Shown: positions 8,417-18,304 of the stretch, piece by piece
Position numbering within the stretch: the first letter of the stretch is position 1
Layout: each line of letters starts with the position of its first letter
Assembly (NCBI RefSeq): GCF_011090185.1
Contig: NZ_JAAFGS010000009.1
Coordinates: 62,001 to 126,000, forward strand
DNA length: 64,000 nt
Origin: Saccharibacillus alkalitolerans
GTDB lineage: Bacteria; Bacillota; Bacilli; Paenibacillales; Paenibacillaceae
Reading direction: 5' to 3'
Notes under the pieces: generated by a model
The model's database searches: none
What the model was told of the DNA's origin: nothing
What the model saw: only the letters and a program-made list of their open reading frames with translations
Program-made: the position numbers and the translations under genes

Positions 8417-8677
8417 ATGGGCATTATCTGGTCGTTGATTGTAGGCGGCGTTATCGGTTGGTTGGCCGGACTCATTGTGGGCAGAGACATTCCTGGAGGC
8501 ATCATCGGCAACATTATCGCCGGCTTCATCGGCGGTTGGCTCGGCGGAGTAATCCTGGGAGAGATGGGTCCTGAAATCGGAGGATTCTACATTATTCCTG
8601 CCTTGATCGGCGCGATCGTACTGGTTGCGGTTGTCAGCCTGATCATGCGTTCGTTGGGCCGCAGAAACCGGGCCTAA
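8417..8677 (+). CDS. GlsB/YeaQ/YmgE-family membrane protein
   Basis: 86 residues. The start at MGIIWSLIVGG was chosen for ACGGAGGCG at 8401-8409; an upstream ATG would add a basic, non-family extension. Three Gly-rich transmembrane segments are visible (IIWSLIVGGVIGWLAGLIVG, IIGNIIAGFIGGWLGGVILG, IIPALIGAIVLVAVVSLIM). This is the transglycosylase-associated / GlsB family (PF04226), small integral membrane proteins often induced by general stress. No sigma-B promoter could be recognised in the 290 nt upstream. Flanked by terminators on both sides. Confidence 0.9.
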   Translation: MGIIWSLIVGGVIGWLAGLIVGRDIPGGIIGNIIAGFIGGWLGGVILGEMGPEIGGFYIIPALIGAIVLVAVVSLIMRSLGRRNRA

Positions 8678-8746
8678 TCGTACGGGATGAAGTGGGTGCA
8701 GGGTACGCCTGAGCGTTCTCGTTCAAGAAAACGCATGCGTACCGCC

Positions 8747-8790
8747 AAAAAAGAGCGCATTCCGCATACTGCGGAAATGCGCTCTTTTTT
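8747..8790. terminator. Bidirectional terminator
   Basis: AAAAGAGCGCATTCCGCA pairs with TGCGGAAATGCGCTCTTTT, with one mismatch-type bulge. There are A and T runs on the two sides. It lies between the convergent GlsB-type gene and the chemoreceptor gene. Confidence 0.85.
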
Positions 8791-8813
8791 GCGTGTTTTG
8801 CCCTGCCGTTTTT

Positions 8814-10064
8814 TTAACGGGCGGGCTGCATTTCGCGGAAATGTTCGACAGCCAGCTTGACTCTCCCGCTGAGTTCGGACAGTTCCGAAACGGTCTCCGA
8901 AAGCTGCTGCATGCTGCCCAGCTGTTCTTCCGCCGCCTGGCGGACCGTAGCGACTTCGGTCGACGTATTCTCGACCATTTCCTCCGCATGGGCGATCGTC
9001 TCGCCCACCTGCTCGGTATGGGCGGCGATTTCTTCGACGGCGGCCGATACGTCCTGCATCTGGATGTTGACTTCGTCGACGGCGGCTTGAATGAATTGGA
9101 ACGACCGGCCGACTTCTTCGAGCGAGCCGATGCCCTGCTTCATGTCTTCGGCGACCAACGTAGAAGTCCCCACCACTTCGCCGGTATCCTGCTGAATGCT
9201 GGCGTTGATCGTCGAGACCCGCTTGGCGGATTCGGAAGACTGTTCCGCCAGCTTGCGGACCTCGGACGCGATGACGGAGAAGCCTTGTCCGGACTCGCCG
9301 GCGCGCGCCGCTTCGATGGCCGCATTCAAAGCAAGCAGGTGGGTCTGCGAAGCGATCTCCGTAATGATGCTGACGAAGTATTCGATCTCTCCCGATTTTT
9401 CGTCAAGCCGGTTAACCTGCTCAAGCAGCGTCTGGATCGTACCGTCGGTCTTGCGAACCTGATCCATGGCGCTCAGCAGCTGACGGTAACCCGACGATGC
9501 CTGCTCCGAAGTTTGCAGCGTCGCGCTCGCCACTTCGTCCGCGCTTCCCGCCACCTGCTGAACGGCTGCGGTCATTTCGTTGGTCGTACGCACGATTTCT
9601 TTCATTTTTTCCGCCTGCTCGTCCGAGCGCAGAGCCGCGCTGCGGGCCGACTCCGTGATCAAGTCGGATACGACTACGCCCATGTCCGCGCTCGATTTCA
9701 CCTGTTCGACGCTCCGATCGATATCCAGCAAATAGTTTTGCATCCGCTCGATCGCCTTGAGCGACTCGTGTCCGGGTTCGCCGGAAGCCGAATCCGTACC
9801 GACGGCAGCCGAAGAAGAAGGCGATACTCCCGCCTCGTCAAACCGCTTCCCGATCTCCGCCGCTCTGCGGTCGGCTTCGCGAACCAGCAGCATCATGCCG
9901 GCGGCAAAGGCGCCGGCGCCTGCGACTGCAGCCAACACGAGTCCCGGAACGAAGCTCCCCCAGCCCCGTCCCGGCATCATAAACAGAAAAGCGATAACGA
10001 CTTCCAGCAGAGCGGCGGCCGCCGCGCCGGTTGCGATTAAACGCTTATTGGCCTGCTTTTTCAT
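8814..10064 (-). CDS. Methyl-accepting chemotaxis protein without extracellular sensor domain
   Basis: 416 residues. Start at MKKQANKRL, with GGGGGAAAA directly upstream. Two hydrophobic helices occur near residues 10-30 ([17 protein letters not shown]) and 38-60 ([20 protein letters not shown]), separated by only a few residues, so there is no periplasmic-type ligand domain and no evident HAMP. The remainder is a long coiled coil with the hallmark hairpin tip [18 protein letters not shown] and [15 protein letters not shown]. Known function of the family: signalling to CheA/CheW. Without a sensor domain it may detect membrane state or act with a partner. Single gene with its own promoter region. 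Confidence 0.92.
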   Translation of the reverse strand: MKKQANKRLIATGAAAAALLEVVIAFLFMMPGRGWGSFVPGLVLAAVAGAGAFAAGMMLLVREADRRAAEIGKRFDEAGVSPSSSAAVGTDSASGEPGHESLKAIERMQNYLLDIDRSVEQVKSSADMGVVVSDLITESARSAALRSDEQAEKMKEIVRTTNEMTAAVQQVAGSADEVASATLQTSEQASSGYRQLLSAMDQVRKTDGTIQTLLEQVNRLDEKSGEIEYFVSIITEIASQTHLLALNAAIEAARAGESGQGFSVIASEVRKLAEQSSESAKRVSTINASIQQDTGEVVGTSTLVAEDMKQGIGSLEEVGRSFQFIQAAVDEVNIQMQDVSAAVEEIAAHTEQVGETIAHAEEMVENTSTEVATVRQAAEEQLGSMQQLSETVSELSELSGRVKLAVEHFREMQPAR

Positions 10065-10146
10065 TTTTCCCCCACCCATTATGTTTAGAGTCGGCCCGCT
10101 CGCGCGGAACCGCATGGACCCTGCCCGATTTCCTTGAAGGACGATC

Positions 10147-10175
10147 ACAAAAAAAGCCCGGTATACCCGGGCTTT
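10147..10175 (-). terminator. Terminator of the small STAS-like gene
   Basis: Stem AAAGCCCGG / CCGGGCTTT around a short TATAC loop. On the minus strand it is followed by TTTTTTT. It separates the gene at 10229-10573 from the downstream chemoreceptor gene. Confidence 0.85.
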
Positions 10176-10228
10176 CAAGCCGAAACAACCAAACATCGGG
10201 TTTTGACGGCCGTTTTGGCAAAGCCGAA

Positions 10229-10573
10229 TCAGCTGTTCAGATAAGCTTCCGCGTCTTCGATTTTTTCGAACGAAACGACGATATCGCCGAACATCCGCTT
10301 CATCTGCATTTTCGATACGGCGGAACCCGTGTAATATGCCCATTTGGTCAGGCCTTTTTCTACCGACAGTTCACCCAGCGGAGCCAGCGCCACCGCAACC
10401 TCCTGCGTGAACAATTTGCCTTTGCTCAGGTCCGTCAGTCCGGTGAATCCCGGTTTCACTTTGGTCAGAACCGCTTTGTACTCTTTGTTGTACGCTTCGA
10501 CTTCATCCATCGTGATGCTCTCTACCGTGCAGACAACCCGGTTGATGGACGGCAAATACTCGATTTTAAACAT
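10229..10573 (-). CDS. Small hypothetical protein, STAS/SpoIIAA-like fold suspected
   Basis: 114 residues. The start at [14 protein letters not shown] was chosen because AAGGGGGAC lies 6-8 nt upstream; a longer frame begins in A/T-rich untranslated DNA. The alternating pattern ([19 protein letters not shown], then [12 protein letters not shown], then [22 protein letters not shown]) suggests the small alpha/beta fold of SpoIIAA-like proteins that measure or anchor at membranes. No catalytic motif is visible and no family name can be given with certainty. It lies just downstream of the NRPS gene in the same direction but with 87 nt between an NRPS stop and this start on the far side, so co-transcription is unclear. 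Confidence 0.7.
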   Translation of the reverse strand: MFKIEYLPSINRVVCTVESITMDEVEAYNKEYKAVLTKVKPGFTGLTDLSKGKLFTQEVAVALAPLGELSVEKGLTKWAYYTGSAVSKMQMKRMFGDIVVSFEKIEDAEAYLNS

Positions 10574-10660
10574 GTGAAGTCCCCCTTGATTCAAATGTAC
10601 AGCTTCATCATATAGTCTACTAAAAAAAATGTCGAATTCCAAGAAAAAAATTGCATATCT

Positions 10661-13600
10661 TCATTTAAATCCTTCGTCTTCATTCGATTGTAAATCAAAG
10701 AAATTCTGCTGCTCGGCATACGCCAGCATTCGGGAAACAAGCGTATCGTCCATCGCCTTCCACACGAATCCAAGCCGCTCCAAGTAAGCGGCAGTGCGGT
10801 AGGACGCGATCTCGAATCGGGTTTGTATCTGTGCGCTTTCCAACCAACCGTAGTGCAGCATAATCTTGTCGACCTCTGCCCGCGATTCGTTCGCCAGGAA
10901 GCTGTCTGTCAATTTGTCGACAAATTTTGCAAACTCCAACGTTTGCACGGGACGGCCGACACGCTCTTCCGTCAAAATGCGATGCATGCTTTCCAGATTC
11001 GGATTCAGCAAATGGAAAATTTCGTTCTGCAGGCCCTCCGGCCGCATCAGCAGCAGAATGGCCCGGCTGATTCCGTCGACGTACGAGAAGTCGGTATCCG
11101 GCGCAAGTTCCGGGACTATGCCCAGACGCACGAACGACTGCATCATCGTATAAAACGCATTCTCCCCGATGTTTTCTTGAAAACGTCCCGTCTCCGAATG
11201 GAACACGACGTTGCCCAAACGGTAAATGCTTGTCCGCAGCCCCCGTTCCCTCGCTTCGACGACTTTTTTCTCGGCTTCGAACTTGGTCTTCGCGTAATAA
11301 TTTTCGTACTCCTGGCCCAGGTCAAGATCGTACTCCCCGAAGAAAGCTTCCGTCCGCTGCGGGATGATTCCCGTTGCCACGCCGAGCGTCGAAATATGAT
11401 GAAAATCTTTCCTTTGGCCCGCTTCCGCCAGGTCGATCAGCCGCTCCGTCGCCTCGACGTTATGGCGTTTGAAGTCGTCATAGCTGCCGTAATGCTTGAC
11501 GGTGGCCGCCGCATGCACGATTGCGTCGATCTCACGCTCGAGCCTGCGATAGCTTTCGTCGGACATTCCCAGCCTGTCTTCGGACAAGTCCCCGCTGAAG
11601 ACGTGCAGGCGGCCCGCCGCTTCGCTCAGCGCGCCTTCGCCGAAATAGAAGTCCAGCTTCGCCCGAATCCGCCGGGAAGCTTGAGCGTCGTCGTCTCCGC
11701 GCACGACGGCATATACTTCCCAATCGGTAAGGGCGAGCATATCGTGCAGCAGATGAATGCCGACATAGCCGGTCGCTCCGGTCAGCAGGACGCCCCGGTA
11801 GTCGCGAAGCTTCGACACTTCGACGGAAGCCGCATCGGCTTCCGCGCGGCGCCGGTACGCTTCGCGTTCCCCGCCGAGCGTATCTTCGCCCGGAGCGCGG
11901 CTGGCTTCCTTCAGTTCGGCCAACTTCTCCGCGATACGGTTCGAAGCCGGCTTGACGACGGCTGCCAGCTCCGCCAGCGTTTGATGTTCGAACACGTTGT
12001 TGATGCTGAGCTCGAACTGCTCCTGCAGACGCGCCACCATCACGGCAGCCTTCAGCGAATGACCGCCGAGTTCGAAGAAATTGTCATGCAGGCCGATCCG
12101 TTCCGTCCCGAGCACATTCCGCCAGACTTCCGCGATTCGGCATTCCGTCTCGCTCTGCGGCGCCGCGTATTCCGTGCCGGATTCCATTTCGCCCGGCTGC
12201 GGTTCCGGCAGCGCCCGGCGGTCGATCTTGCCGTTCGGCGTCAGCGGCATGACGTCCAGATGGACGAAATACGACGGAATCATATAATCCGGCAGACGGT
12301 CGGCCAGATGCCGGCGCAGTTCCTGCCGAGCCGCCGGAACCGGGGAAGCCGTATAGGCGCACAAGTATTTGCCGCCCGAGGCGTCTTCCTTTGCGACAAC
12401 GATTGTTTCCTTGACGGACTCGTGCTCCAGCAGCGCCGTTTCGATCTCGCCCAATTCGATCCGGAATCCGCGGATTTTGACCTGATGATCGAGACGTCCG
12501 AGAAACTCCAGCTCTCCGGCCGCGTTCCAACGTGCCAGGTCGCCCGTTTTGTACATGCGGCCGCCCGTCTCGAACGGATCGGCCGAATAACGCTCGTTCG
12601 TCAGCTCCGGCTGATTGTAATAACCGCGTCCCACGCAATCGCCCGCAATATACAGTTCGCCGGCCGCTCCCTGCGGCTGCAGCTGCAGCGCGTCGTTCAA
12701 AATATATATGCGAGTATTGGTAATCGGTTTGCCGATCGGAGGCAGCTCGGGAATGAATCCCGCCGGATCGATCGTATGCGCGGTCGCCACATGCGTCTCG
12801 GAAGGACCGTAATGATTGTGCAGGAAAATGCCGTTGCGCCGCAGATGCTCCCGGAATTTCTCGGGTACGACCAGCTGCTCGCCCGCCGTGACGATATGGC
12901 GGATGCAGGTCGGAAAGCGTTCCTCGTACTCTTTTTCGCTTAAAATGAATTTCAAGAACGATACCGGCATAAACAGCACGCTGATCTGCCGGCGCTCGAT
13001 CAGCTCGAGCAGGCGGCCGACTTCTCGCCGCGTCTCGCTGCGAATCATGCACAGCGTGCCGCCGGCCAGCAGCGTCGACCAGATCTCCTGGGAGCAAACA
13101 TCGAAGCTGATCGTCGTGAACTGCAGCACCCGCCCCGCGTAGTCGATATTCGTCCGGGTATATTCGTAATGCAGCAGATTGATCATGTTGCGATGTTCGA
13201 TCATGACTCCCTTGGGGCGCCCCGTCGTTCCCGATGTATAAATAACGTACAGCAGGTCGCTCGCGTTACTGCGGAGCGGAAGATTTTCCGTCCGCGGCGA
13301 GTAGGCGTCCGCCTCGTCCAGGCAGAGCACCGAGCCGCCGAATGCCGATCGGCCCGCCAGATGCCGCTGGGTCAACAGCAGGTCGGACCCGCTGTTCTCC
13401 AGCATATAAAGGATACGGTCTTCCGGATATTCCGGATCGATCGGCACATAAGCCCCGCCCGCTTTCAAAATGCCCAGCAAGCCGACAATCATTTCCGGAG
13501 AGCGGTCGAGCATAAGGCCCACCAATTTATCGGCGCCCACCCCTTTTTCCACAAGGGTATGCGCAAGGCGGTTGGCCCGTTCGTTCAATTCCGCGTACGT

Positions 13601-16600
13601 AAGCGAAGTCTCTTCGAAGGCGACGGCCGTATGATGCGGTCTTTCGAGAACGCGGCGTTCGAAAGCTTCCTGGATCGTCAGGCTCCGTTCGTAATCCGAT
13701 ACCGTATCGTTCAGACCACAGATCAGCGACGCCTGTTCCGTGCGCCCAAGCATCGGCAGTTCGTGCAGCGCGACCTGTTCGTTTTCGGCCGCCGATTGCA
13801 GCAGGCGAATGTAGTGGTCCGCCATTTTCCCGATCGTGCTCTCCCCGAACAGATCGGTGCAGTATTGGAAATCGAGGCGAATGCCGCTCCCGTGTTCCGT
13901 CACGTCGGCCATCAGATCGTATTTGGCGATCTTCGGCGCGTACCGTTCGGCCGCCGCGTCGGCGCCGTCAAGCTCCGGCGCCAGGGCGCCCGTGTTCTGC
14001 ATGACGAACATCGTGTCGAACAGCGGGCTTCGTCCGGCGCTGCGCGGCACGTTCAATTCGTTCACCAGCTCGCCGAGTTCGTATTCCTGATGGTCGAATG
14101 CGCCCAGCAGCTCGCTTTTTACGTCCTGCAGATATTCCGCGAACGTTTTTTTCTTGTCCGGGTACATCCGCAGAGGAAGCGTGTTGACGAACATCCCGAT
14201 CACGCCGTGCAGCTCTTCGCGGCTCCGGTTGGCGACCGGAACGCCGACGATCAGATCCTCCTGGCCCGCGTACCTGCCCAGCAGCGCGCCGTAAGCGGCA
14301 AGCATGACCATGAACAGCGTCGTCCCCGTGCGGTCGGCCAATTTTTTCAGCTCGGTCCGCAGCTCCTCTCCGATCTCCTTATGCAGCGTGTCCCCGCGGA
14401 AGCTCTGCTTCTCCGGTCTCGGTTTGTCGAGCGGAAGCTGAAGCATGGGCAGTTCGCCGGCGAGACGCTCTTTCCAGTAAGCCAGCCGCGACGCCCGGAC
14501 GGACGCCGCGGCTTCGCGTTCATACCAGACGGAGAAGTCCTTGAATTGAAGCGGCGCCGTTCCCGGCGATTCGCCGCGATACAGCCGCGACCATTCCTCG
14601 AAGAAGACGTGCATCGACACCCCGTCGACCGCGATGTGATGGAAATCGAGCATGACAAAATGCAGGTCGTCCGAACAGGACACCAGACCCGCTCGCATCA
14701 GCGGCGCGCGGCTCAAATCGAACGGGCGGACGAACGCGTCCATCATCGCCCGAATGTTCCGCTCGCCCGCGCGCGATACGGCCAGGCGCAGTTCCGCGTC
14801 TTCATGCACGCGCTGCACGACTCGATCGCCGAGCAGCTCGAACGACGTGCGCAGCGCCTCGTGCCGACGGATCAGCCCTCTCAGCGATCGCTCCAGCCGA
14901 TCGGCATCCAGTCTTCCCTCGACGCGCAGCAGCGCCGGCGCGTTGTAAGCCGTGCCCGCCCCCTCCATCTGCTCGATCAGGAACAAGCGGCTTTGTGCCG
15001 GATAAGCGGGATAATAAGCGGCAGGCAGCGCAGCCGGAATCGCCGCTTGCTCCGCAGCCCGGGTTCCCGGTTCGCCGGTTCGCTTGGCGATCTCGGCCGC
15101 CTGCGTCCGAACGGTCGCATACTCGAACAGCTCGCGGATCGACAGCGAGGCGCCGAGCTGGCGGTCGATCTGCGCGCGCAGAACGGCGGCCTGCAGCGAA
15201 TGCCCGCCGATGTCGAAGAAGCGGTCGAGCACGCCGAACCGGTCATGTCCGAGAATGCCGCTCCACAAGGCGTGCAGCCGCCGCTCGACCTCGTTCGACG
15301 GCGCTTCGAAATCGGAACCCCCGCCGGCGGCCGGCTCGGGAAGCGCCCGGCGGTCGATCTTGCCGTTCGCGTTGACCGGCAGCTTTTCCAAGGTGACAAA
15401 GTGGGCCGGCACCATGTAATCGGGCAGCGTTCGGCTCAGGTCTTCCGACCATTCGGCGTGGCTGCGTTCCGTGTCCGATTCGACGTACGCGCAGAGATAG
15501 GCTTCTCCGTTCGGGTCCTTCAAAGCCGCAACGATGCAGTCGCGCACGCCGTCACGCTCAAGAATGCGCTGCTCGATTTCGCCGATTTCGATACGGAACC
15601 CGCGGACTTTGACCTGATGGTCGAGACGGCCGAGAAATTCGATCGTGCCGTCACGCTTCCAGCGCGCCAGATCGCCCGTCCGGTACATCCGCTCGCCTGC
15701 GCGGTACGGATGCGCCGTGAATTTCTCCGCCGTCAGCTCCGGCCGGTTCAAGTAACCTCTCGCCAGGCCGACTCCGGCGACGCATAATTCGCCGGCCGCC
15801 CCGACCGGCTGCAGACGGCCGAAGGCATCGAGAATCATGATCTGGGAGCCGCGGACCGGCTTGCCGATCGGGATGTTGTCCTCCATTTCGGTCACGAGAT
15901 GGGAGCTGGTCACGATCGTGTTTTCCGTCGGACCGTAGCAGTTATGCAGCTCGTACGGCCGGGCGCGGAAGGTCTTCAGCTTGTCGCCTCCGGTAAGCAG
16001 GACGCGCAGCGAATAGTTTTCGTATTCCATGAACTGTTCGCACAACTGGGTCGGCAAAAACGCGATGGTAATGCCTTTTTCGTTGAAATGCCGGTTCAAG
16101 CCTGCCGGGTCGAGGCGCAGGTCCTCGGGAATCATATGGATAGCCGCGCCCTGCAGCAGATAAGGAAATATCTCCCATACCGAAGCGTCGAATCCGAATC
16201 CGGCATACTTGACCGTCCGGTCTTCGGGCGTGACCCGAAAATGATCGACGTGCCACTGCGCCAAGTTGATCAGCGAGCGATGCTCGATCACGACTCCTTT
16301 CGGCGTACCGGTGGAACCGGAAGTATAGATGACGTAGGCCGGATCTTCGGGGGCTCCGAACTCCCCTTCCTCCGCTTCGGCCTCCCAATTCCGGTCGTTG
16401 TCGACCTGCAGCGTTCCGCCCGCATAGCCGAGCGGCGCCGCAAGACCCGGCGTCAGCAGCAGCAGGTCGGCCCCGCTGTCCTCCAGCATAAAGCGGATGC
16501 GCTCCTGCGGATATTCCGGATCGATCGGCAGGTAAGCCGCGCCGGTCTTCAGCACCGCCAGCACGGACAGAATCATCTCGGCAGACGGACGGGCCATGAT

Positions 16601-17476
16601 GCCGGCGATTCGGCCGCTTCCCAATCCTTCCGCGCGCAGTTCGGCCGCCAGCACGTCCGAGCGCCCGTCCAGCTCCGCATAACTAAGCGTTCCGCCTTCG
16701 TACACGACCGCTTCGCGTTCGGGCACCCGCGCCGCCGTCTCTTTGATCATCCGGTGGACGGGAAGATCCGCGTCGAATTTGCCGTCCGCCCGATTCCAGA
16801 GATTCAGCAAAATTTCGCGCTCCTGCTCCCCGATAATGTCTTCCTCCCCGATCCGCGAATCGGGCGCGGCGAACATGCGGACGACGATGCCCTGCAGGTT
16901 GGCCAGCGCCTCCTTCACGAAGCTTTCGCCGAAAGCGGCCCTGCGGAAAACAGCGCGGACATAAACCCGGTCCGTGCCGGAGAATGCAAGAAACAGATCG
17001 CAGCCCGAGTTCGCCAACGCTTCGTCCGCGCTTACCGGAAGATCGAAGCCGATTCCCGTGTTATAAGGGCGCTCCGCCTGCAAAGACGCGTACATCGCCG
17101 CAAATTCCTCCGGAGCGAGCGCAAGGTCGCCCGCTTCGAGCAGGCTTTTCTTCACCGCTTCGGCGCGAACGCGGAACGTCTCTTCCCGGTCCGCCCTGAA
17201 CAGAAGCGGAATCATGCTGCCGGAGCCAGGCAGCCAGGCCGCGAACGCCAGCTCTTCGGTGCGCAAATAACGCTGCAGCAGAACCGACCAGGCCGCATGG
17301 GCCGCGCCTGCGCGAAGCAGACCGGCATCGACGGCCCGAAATTCGCGTTCGATGCTGCCGATCCCCTCCAGCGCGGGTACCGTTTCGCCGCTCAGGACCG
17401 TTTTTTCTTCCACGCCGCGCAGCCGCTCCAGCCAATAAGCTTGAGTATTCGGATGATGTTTCAGTTCAGCATTCAT
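10661..17476 (-). CDS. Two-module NRPS with terminal reductase (AusA-like dipeptide aldehyde synthetase)
   Basis: 2271 residues. Domain order: partial condensation-like domain (1-235, no HHxxxDG), adenylation A1 (240-710; YVIYTSGSTGTPKG, YRTGD, NGKIDRR), carrier T1 (IGGHS, Ser760), condensation (820-1250; HHIAVDG 946-952), adenylation A2 (1265-1760; YVIYTSGTTGRPKG), carrier T2 (LGGHS, Ser1807), and NAD(P)H thioester reductase (1880-2250; GATGYVG 1900-1906, YxxxK at Tyr2061/Lys2065). There is no thioesterase, so the dipeptide should leave as an aldehyde. The layout and size match Staphylococcus AusA, which makes pyrazinones. Hand-read specificity codes: A1 DAWFLGCIVK (close to Leu codes), A2 DVQFVAHVAK (close to Pro codes). 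GGGAGGAG precedes the ATG. It is co-directional with and 117 nt downstream of a PPTase gene, which would activate Ser760 and Ser1807. Confidence 0.93.
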   Translation of the reverse strand: MNAELKHHPNTQAYWLERLRGVEEKTVLSGETVPALEGIGSIEREFRAVDAGLLRAGAAHAAWSVLLQRYLRTEELAFAAWLPGSGSMIPLLFRADREETFRVRAEAVKKSLLEAGDLALAPEEFAAMYASLQAERPYNTGIGFDLPVSADEALANSGCDLFLAFSGTDRVYVRAVFRRAAFGESFVKEALANLQGIVVRMFAAPDSRIGEEDIIGEQEREILLNLWNRADGKFDADLPVHRMIKETAARVPEREAVVYEGGTLSYAELDGRSDVLAAELRAEGLGSGRIAGIMARPSAEMILSVLAVLKTGAAYLPIDPEYPQERIRFMLEDSGADLLLLTPGLAAPLGYAGGTLQVDNDRNWEAEAEEGEFGAPEDPAYVIYTSGSTGTPKGVVIEHRSLINLAQWHVDHFRVTPEDRTVKYAGFGFDASVWEIFPYLLQGAAIHMIPEDLRLDPAGLNRHFNEKGITIAFLPTQLCEQFMEYENYSLRVLLTGGDKLKTFRARPYELHNCYGPTENTIVTSSHLVTEMEDNIPIGKPVRGSQIMILDAFGRLQPVGAAGELCVAGVGLARGYLNRPELTAEKFTAHPYRAGERMYRTGDLARWKRDGTIEFLGRLDHQVKVRGFRIEIGEIEQRILERDGVRDCIVAALKDPNGEAYLCAYVESDTERSHAEWSEDLSRTLPDYMVPAHFVTLEKLPVNANGKIDRRALPEPAAGGGSDFEAPSNEVERRLHALWSGILGHDRFGVLDRFFDIGGHSLQAAVLRAQIDRQLGASLSIRELFEYATVRTQAAEIAKRTGEPGTRAAEQAAIPAALPAAYYPAYPAQSRLFLIEQMEGAGTAYNAPALLRVEGRLDADRLERSLRGLIRRHEALRTSFELLGDRVVQRVHEDAELRLAVSRAGERNIRAMMDAFVRPFDLSRAPLMRAGLVSCSDDLHFVMLDFHHIAVDGVSMHVFFEEWSRLYRGESPGTAPLQFKDFSVWYEREAAASVRASRLAYWKERLAGELPMLQLPLDKPRPEKQSFRGDTLHKEIGEELRTELKKLADRTGTTLFMVMLAAYGALLGRYAGQEDLIVGVPVANRSREELHGVIGMFVNTLPLRMYPDKKKTFAEYLQDVKSELLGAFDHQEYELGELVNELNVPRSAGRSPLFDTMFVMQNTGALAPELDGADAAAERYAPKIAKYDLMADVTEHGSGIRLDFQYCTDLFGESTIGKMADHYIRLLQSAAENEQVALHELPMLGRTEQASLICGLNDTVSDYERSLTIQEAFERRVLERPHHTAVAFEETSLTYAELNERANRLAHTLVEKGVGADKLVGLMLDRSPEMIVGLLGILKAGGAYVPIDPEYPEDRILYMLENSGSDLLLTQRHLAGRSAFGGSVLCLDEADAYSPRTENLPLRSNASDLLYVIYTSGTTGRPKGVMIEHRNMINLLHYEYTRTNIDYAGRVLQFTTISFDVCSQEIWSTLLAGGTLCMIRSETRREVGRLLELIERRQISVLFMPVSFLKFILSEKEYEERFPTCIRHIVTAGEQLVVPEKFREHLRRNGIFLHNHYGPSETHVATAHTIDPAGFIPELPPIGKPITNTRIYILNDALQLQPQGAAGELYIAGDCVGRGYYNQPELTNERYSADPFETGGRMYKTGDLARWNAAGELEFLGRLDHQVKIRGFRIELGEIETALLEHESVKETIVVAKEDASGGKYLCAYTASPVPAARQELRRHLADRLPDYMIPSYFVHLDVMPLTPNGKIDRRALPEPQPGEMESGTEYAAPQSETECRIAEVWRNVLGTERIGLHDNFFELGGHSLKAAVMVARLQEQFELSINNVFEHQTLAELAAVVKPASNRIAEKLAELKEASRAPGEDTLGGEREAYRRRAEADAASVEVSKLRDYRGVLLTGATGYVGIHLLHDMLALTDWEVYAVVRGDDDAQASRRIRAKLDFYFGEGALSEAAGRLHVFSGDLSEDRLGMSDESYRRLEREIDAIVHAAATVKHYGSYDDFKRHNVEATERLIDLAEAGQRKDFHHISTLGVATGIIPQRTEAFFGEYDLDLGQEYENYYAKTKFEAEKKVVEARERGLRTSIYRLGNVVFHSETGRFQENIGENAFYTMMQSFVRLGIVPELAPDTDFSYVDGISRAILLLMRPEGLQNEIFHLLNPNLESMHRILTEERVGRPVQTLEFAKFVDKLTDSFLANESRAEVDKIMLHYGWLESAQIQTRFEIASYRTAAYLERLGFVWKAMDDTLVSRMLAYAEQQNFFDLQSNEDEGFK

Positions 17477-17593
17477 GCTTTTGTTTTTCTCCTCCCGTGT
17501 ATCGGTTCCTCTGCAGGGCCGCCATACGCAAAAAGCATTCCGGCTCGCGATCCGCGGCCAAAAACGGCTCGGGTTCTCGCCCGCGTGAAAATT

Positions 17594-18304
17594 TCATAAC
17601 AGCATGCGAAAGCGCCGTTCCAGCACGCTTGCTTCCAAAAACTCGACTTCTGCGGCACGCCGCTCCTCCGGCCTGCGGCAAAGAGCCAACGCGTAACGTT
17701 CGGAATCGGGCAGGACGAGGGAGTAAGAATCGATCATCCACGGATCGGCGCCCGCTTCCGAAGCTTCGACGCGAAAAGCCGCCTCCTCCGTCCGCGGCTC
17801 GAACGAAGCGAGCGTACGTTCATCGGTCAAGCCCGTTCCTTCCGCCTTCAGCCAGCTCTCTAACATCGTCCAGCGCTCGTAAAAAAATTGCAGTTCGTCC
17901 GGCGCGGCGCGCCGCTCTCCGGAAGCACCCGCGGAACGGCCGAGCAGCGCGCGGACCGTATCCGCATCAAGAAAGTCGCGGCGCTCCACGTCGATCCCGA
18001 CTTCCGTATCCGCCAGCGCGCATACGGCAAGCCGTCCCGAGCGGGATATGCCGAACGACGGCGAAGCATCCGCGGCAAGATAAGGCTTTCCCCGTACGCC
18101 CCGCCGAAAAGGCAGGTCTTCGTACCCAATGCCCATCCTCTCGCCGAGCAGCACCGATACAAGCATGTGTGAAGCGGCTTTAAGCAGCCGGTCTTCCTCG
18201 CGTTTCAAGCGCTGGATGCGTGCCCGTTCCGCGGGAAGAAAAGCGGAAATCAGGCGGTTCCAGTCGGAAGCGGCAGGAAGCCGATGAAGAAAAACGGCAT
18301 GCAC
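17594..18304 (-). CDS. Sfp-type 4'-phosphopantetheinyl transferase
   Basis: 236 residues, the Sfp/AusB size. Magnesium-binding motif GIDVERR and the second conserved block FYERWTMLESWLKAEGTGL are present. In B. subtilis Sfp the second block reads KES..K; the first Lys is Leu here while Glu and the second Lys are kept. The enzyme transfers phosphopantetheine from CoA to carrier-protein serines. Next to and upstream of the NRPS, it is its obvious activator. The annotated start is GTG (MHAVFLHRL), but the nearest GGAG lies about 16 nt upstream. A non-standard ATT/ATC start a few codons earlier would fit the spacing, so the exact N-terminus is uncertain. Confidence 0.92.
   Translation of the reverse strand: MHAVFLHRLPAASDWNRLISAFLPAERARIQRLKREEDRLLKAASHMLVSVLLGERMGIGYEDLPFRRGVRGKPYLAADASPSFGISRSGRLAVCALADTEVGIDVERRDFLDADTVRALLGRSAGASGERRAAPDELQFFYERWTMLESWLKAEGTGLTDERTLASFEPRTEEAAFRVEASEAGADPWMIDSYSLVLPDSERYALALCRRPEERRAAEVEFLEASVLERRFRMLL

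Noticed and set aside
13169-15787. 872-codon and neighbouring long plus-strand frames within the NRPS region
   Set aside because: They mirror the NRPS coding strand and show no recognisable protein features.
10661-17476. Calling the NRPS product aureusimine/phevalin outright
   Set aside because: Architecture matches, but the A-domain codes read by hand point to other residues, so the product name is not supported.
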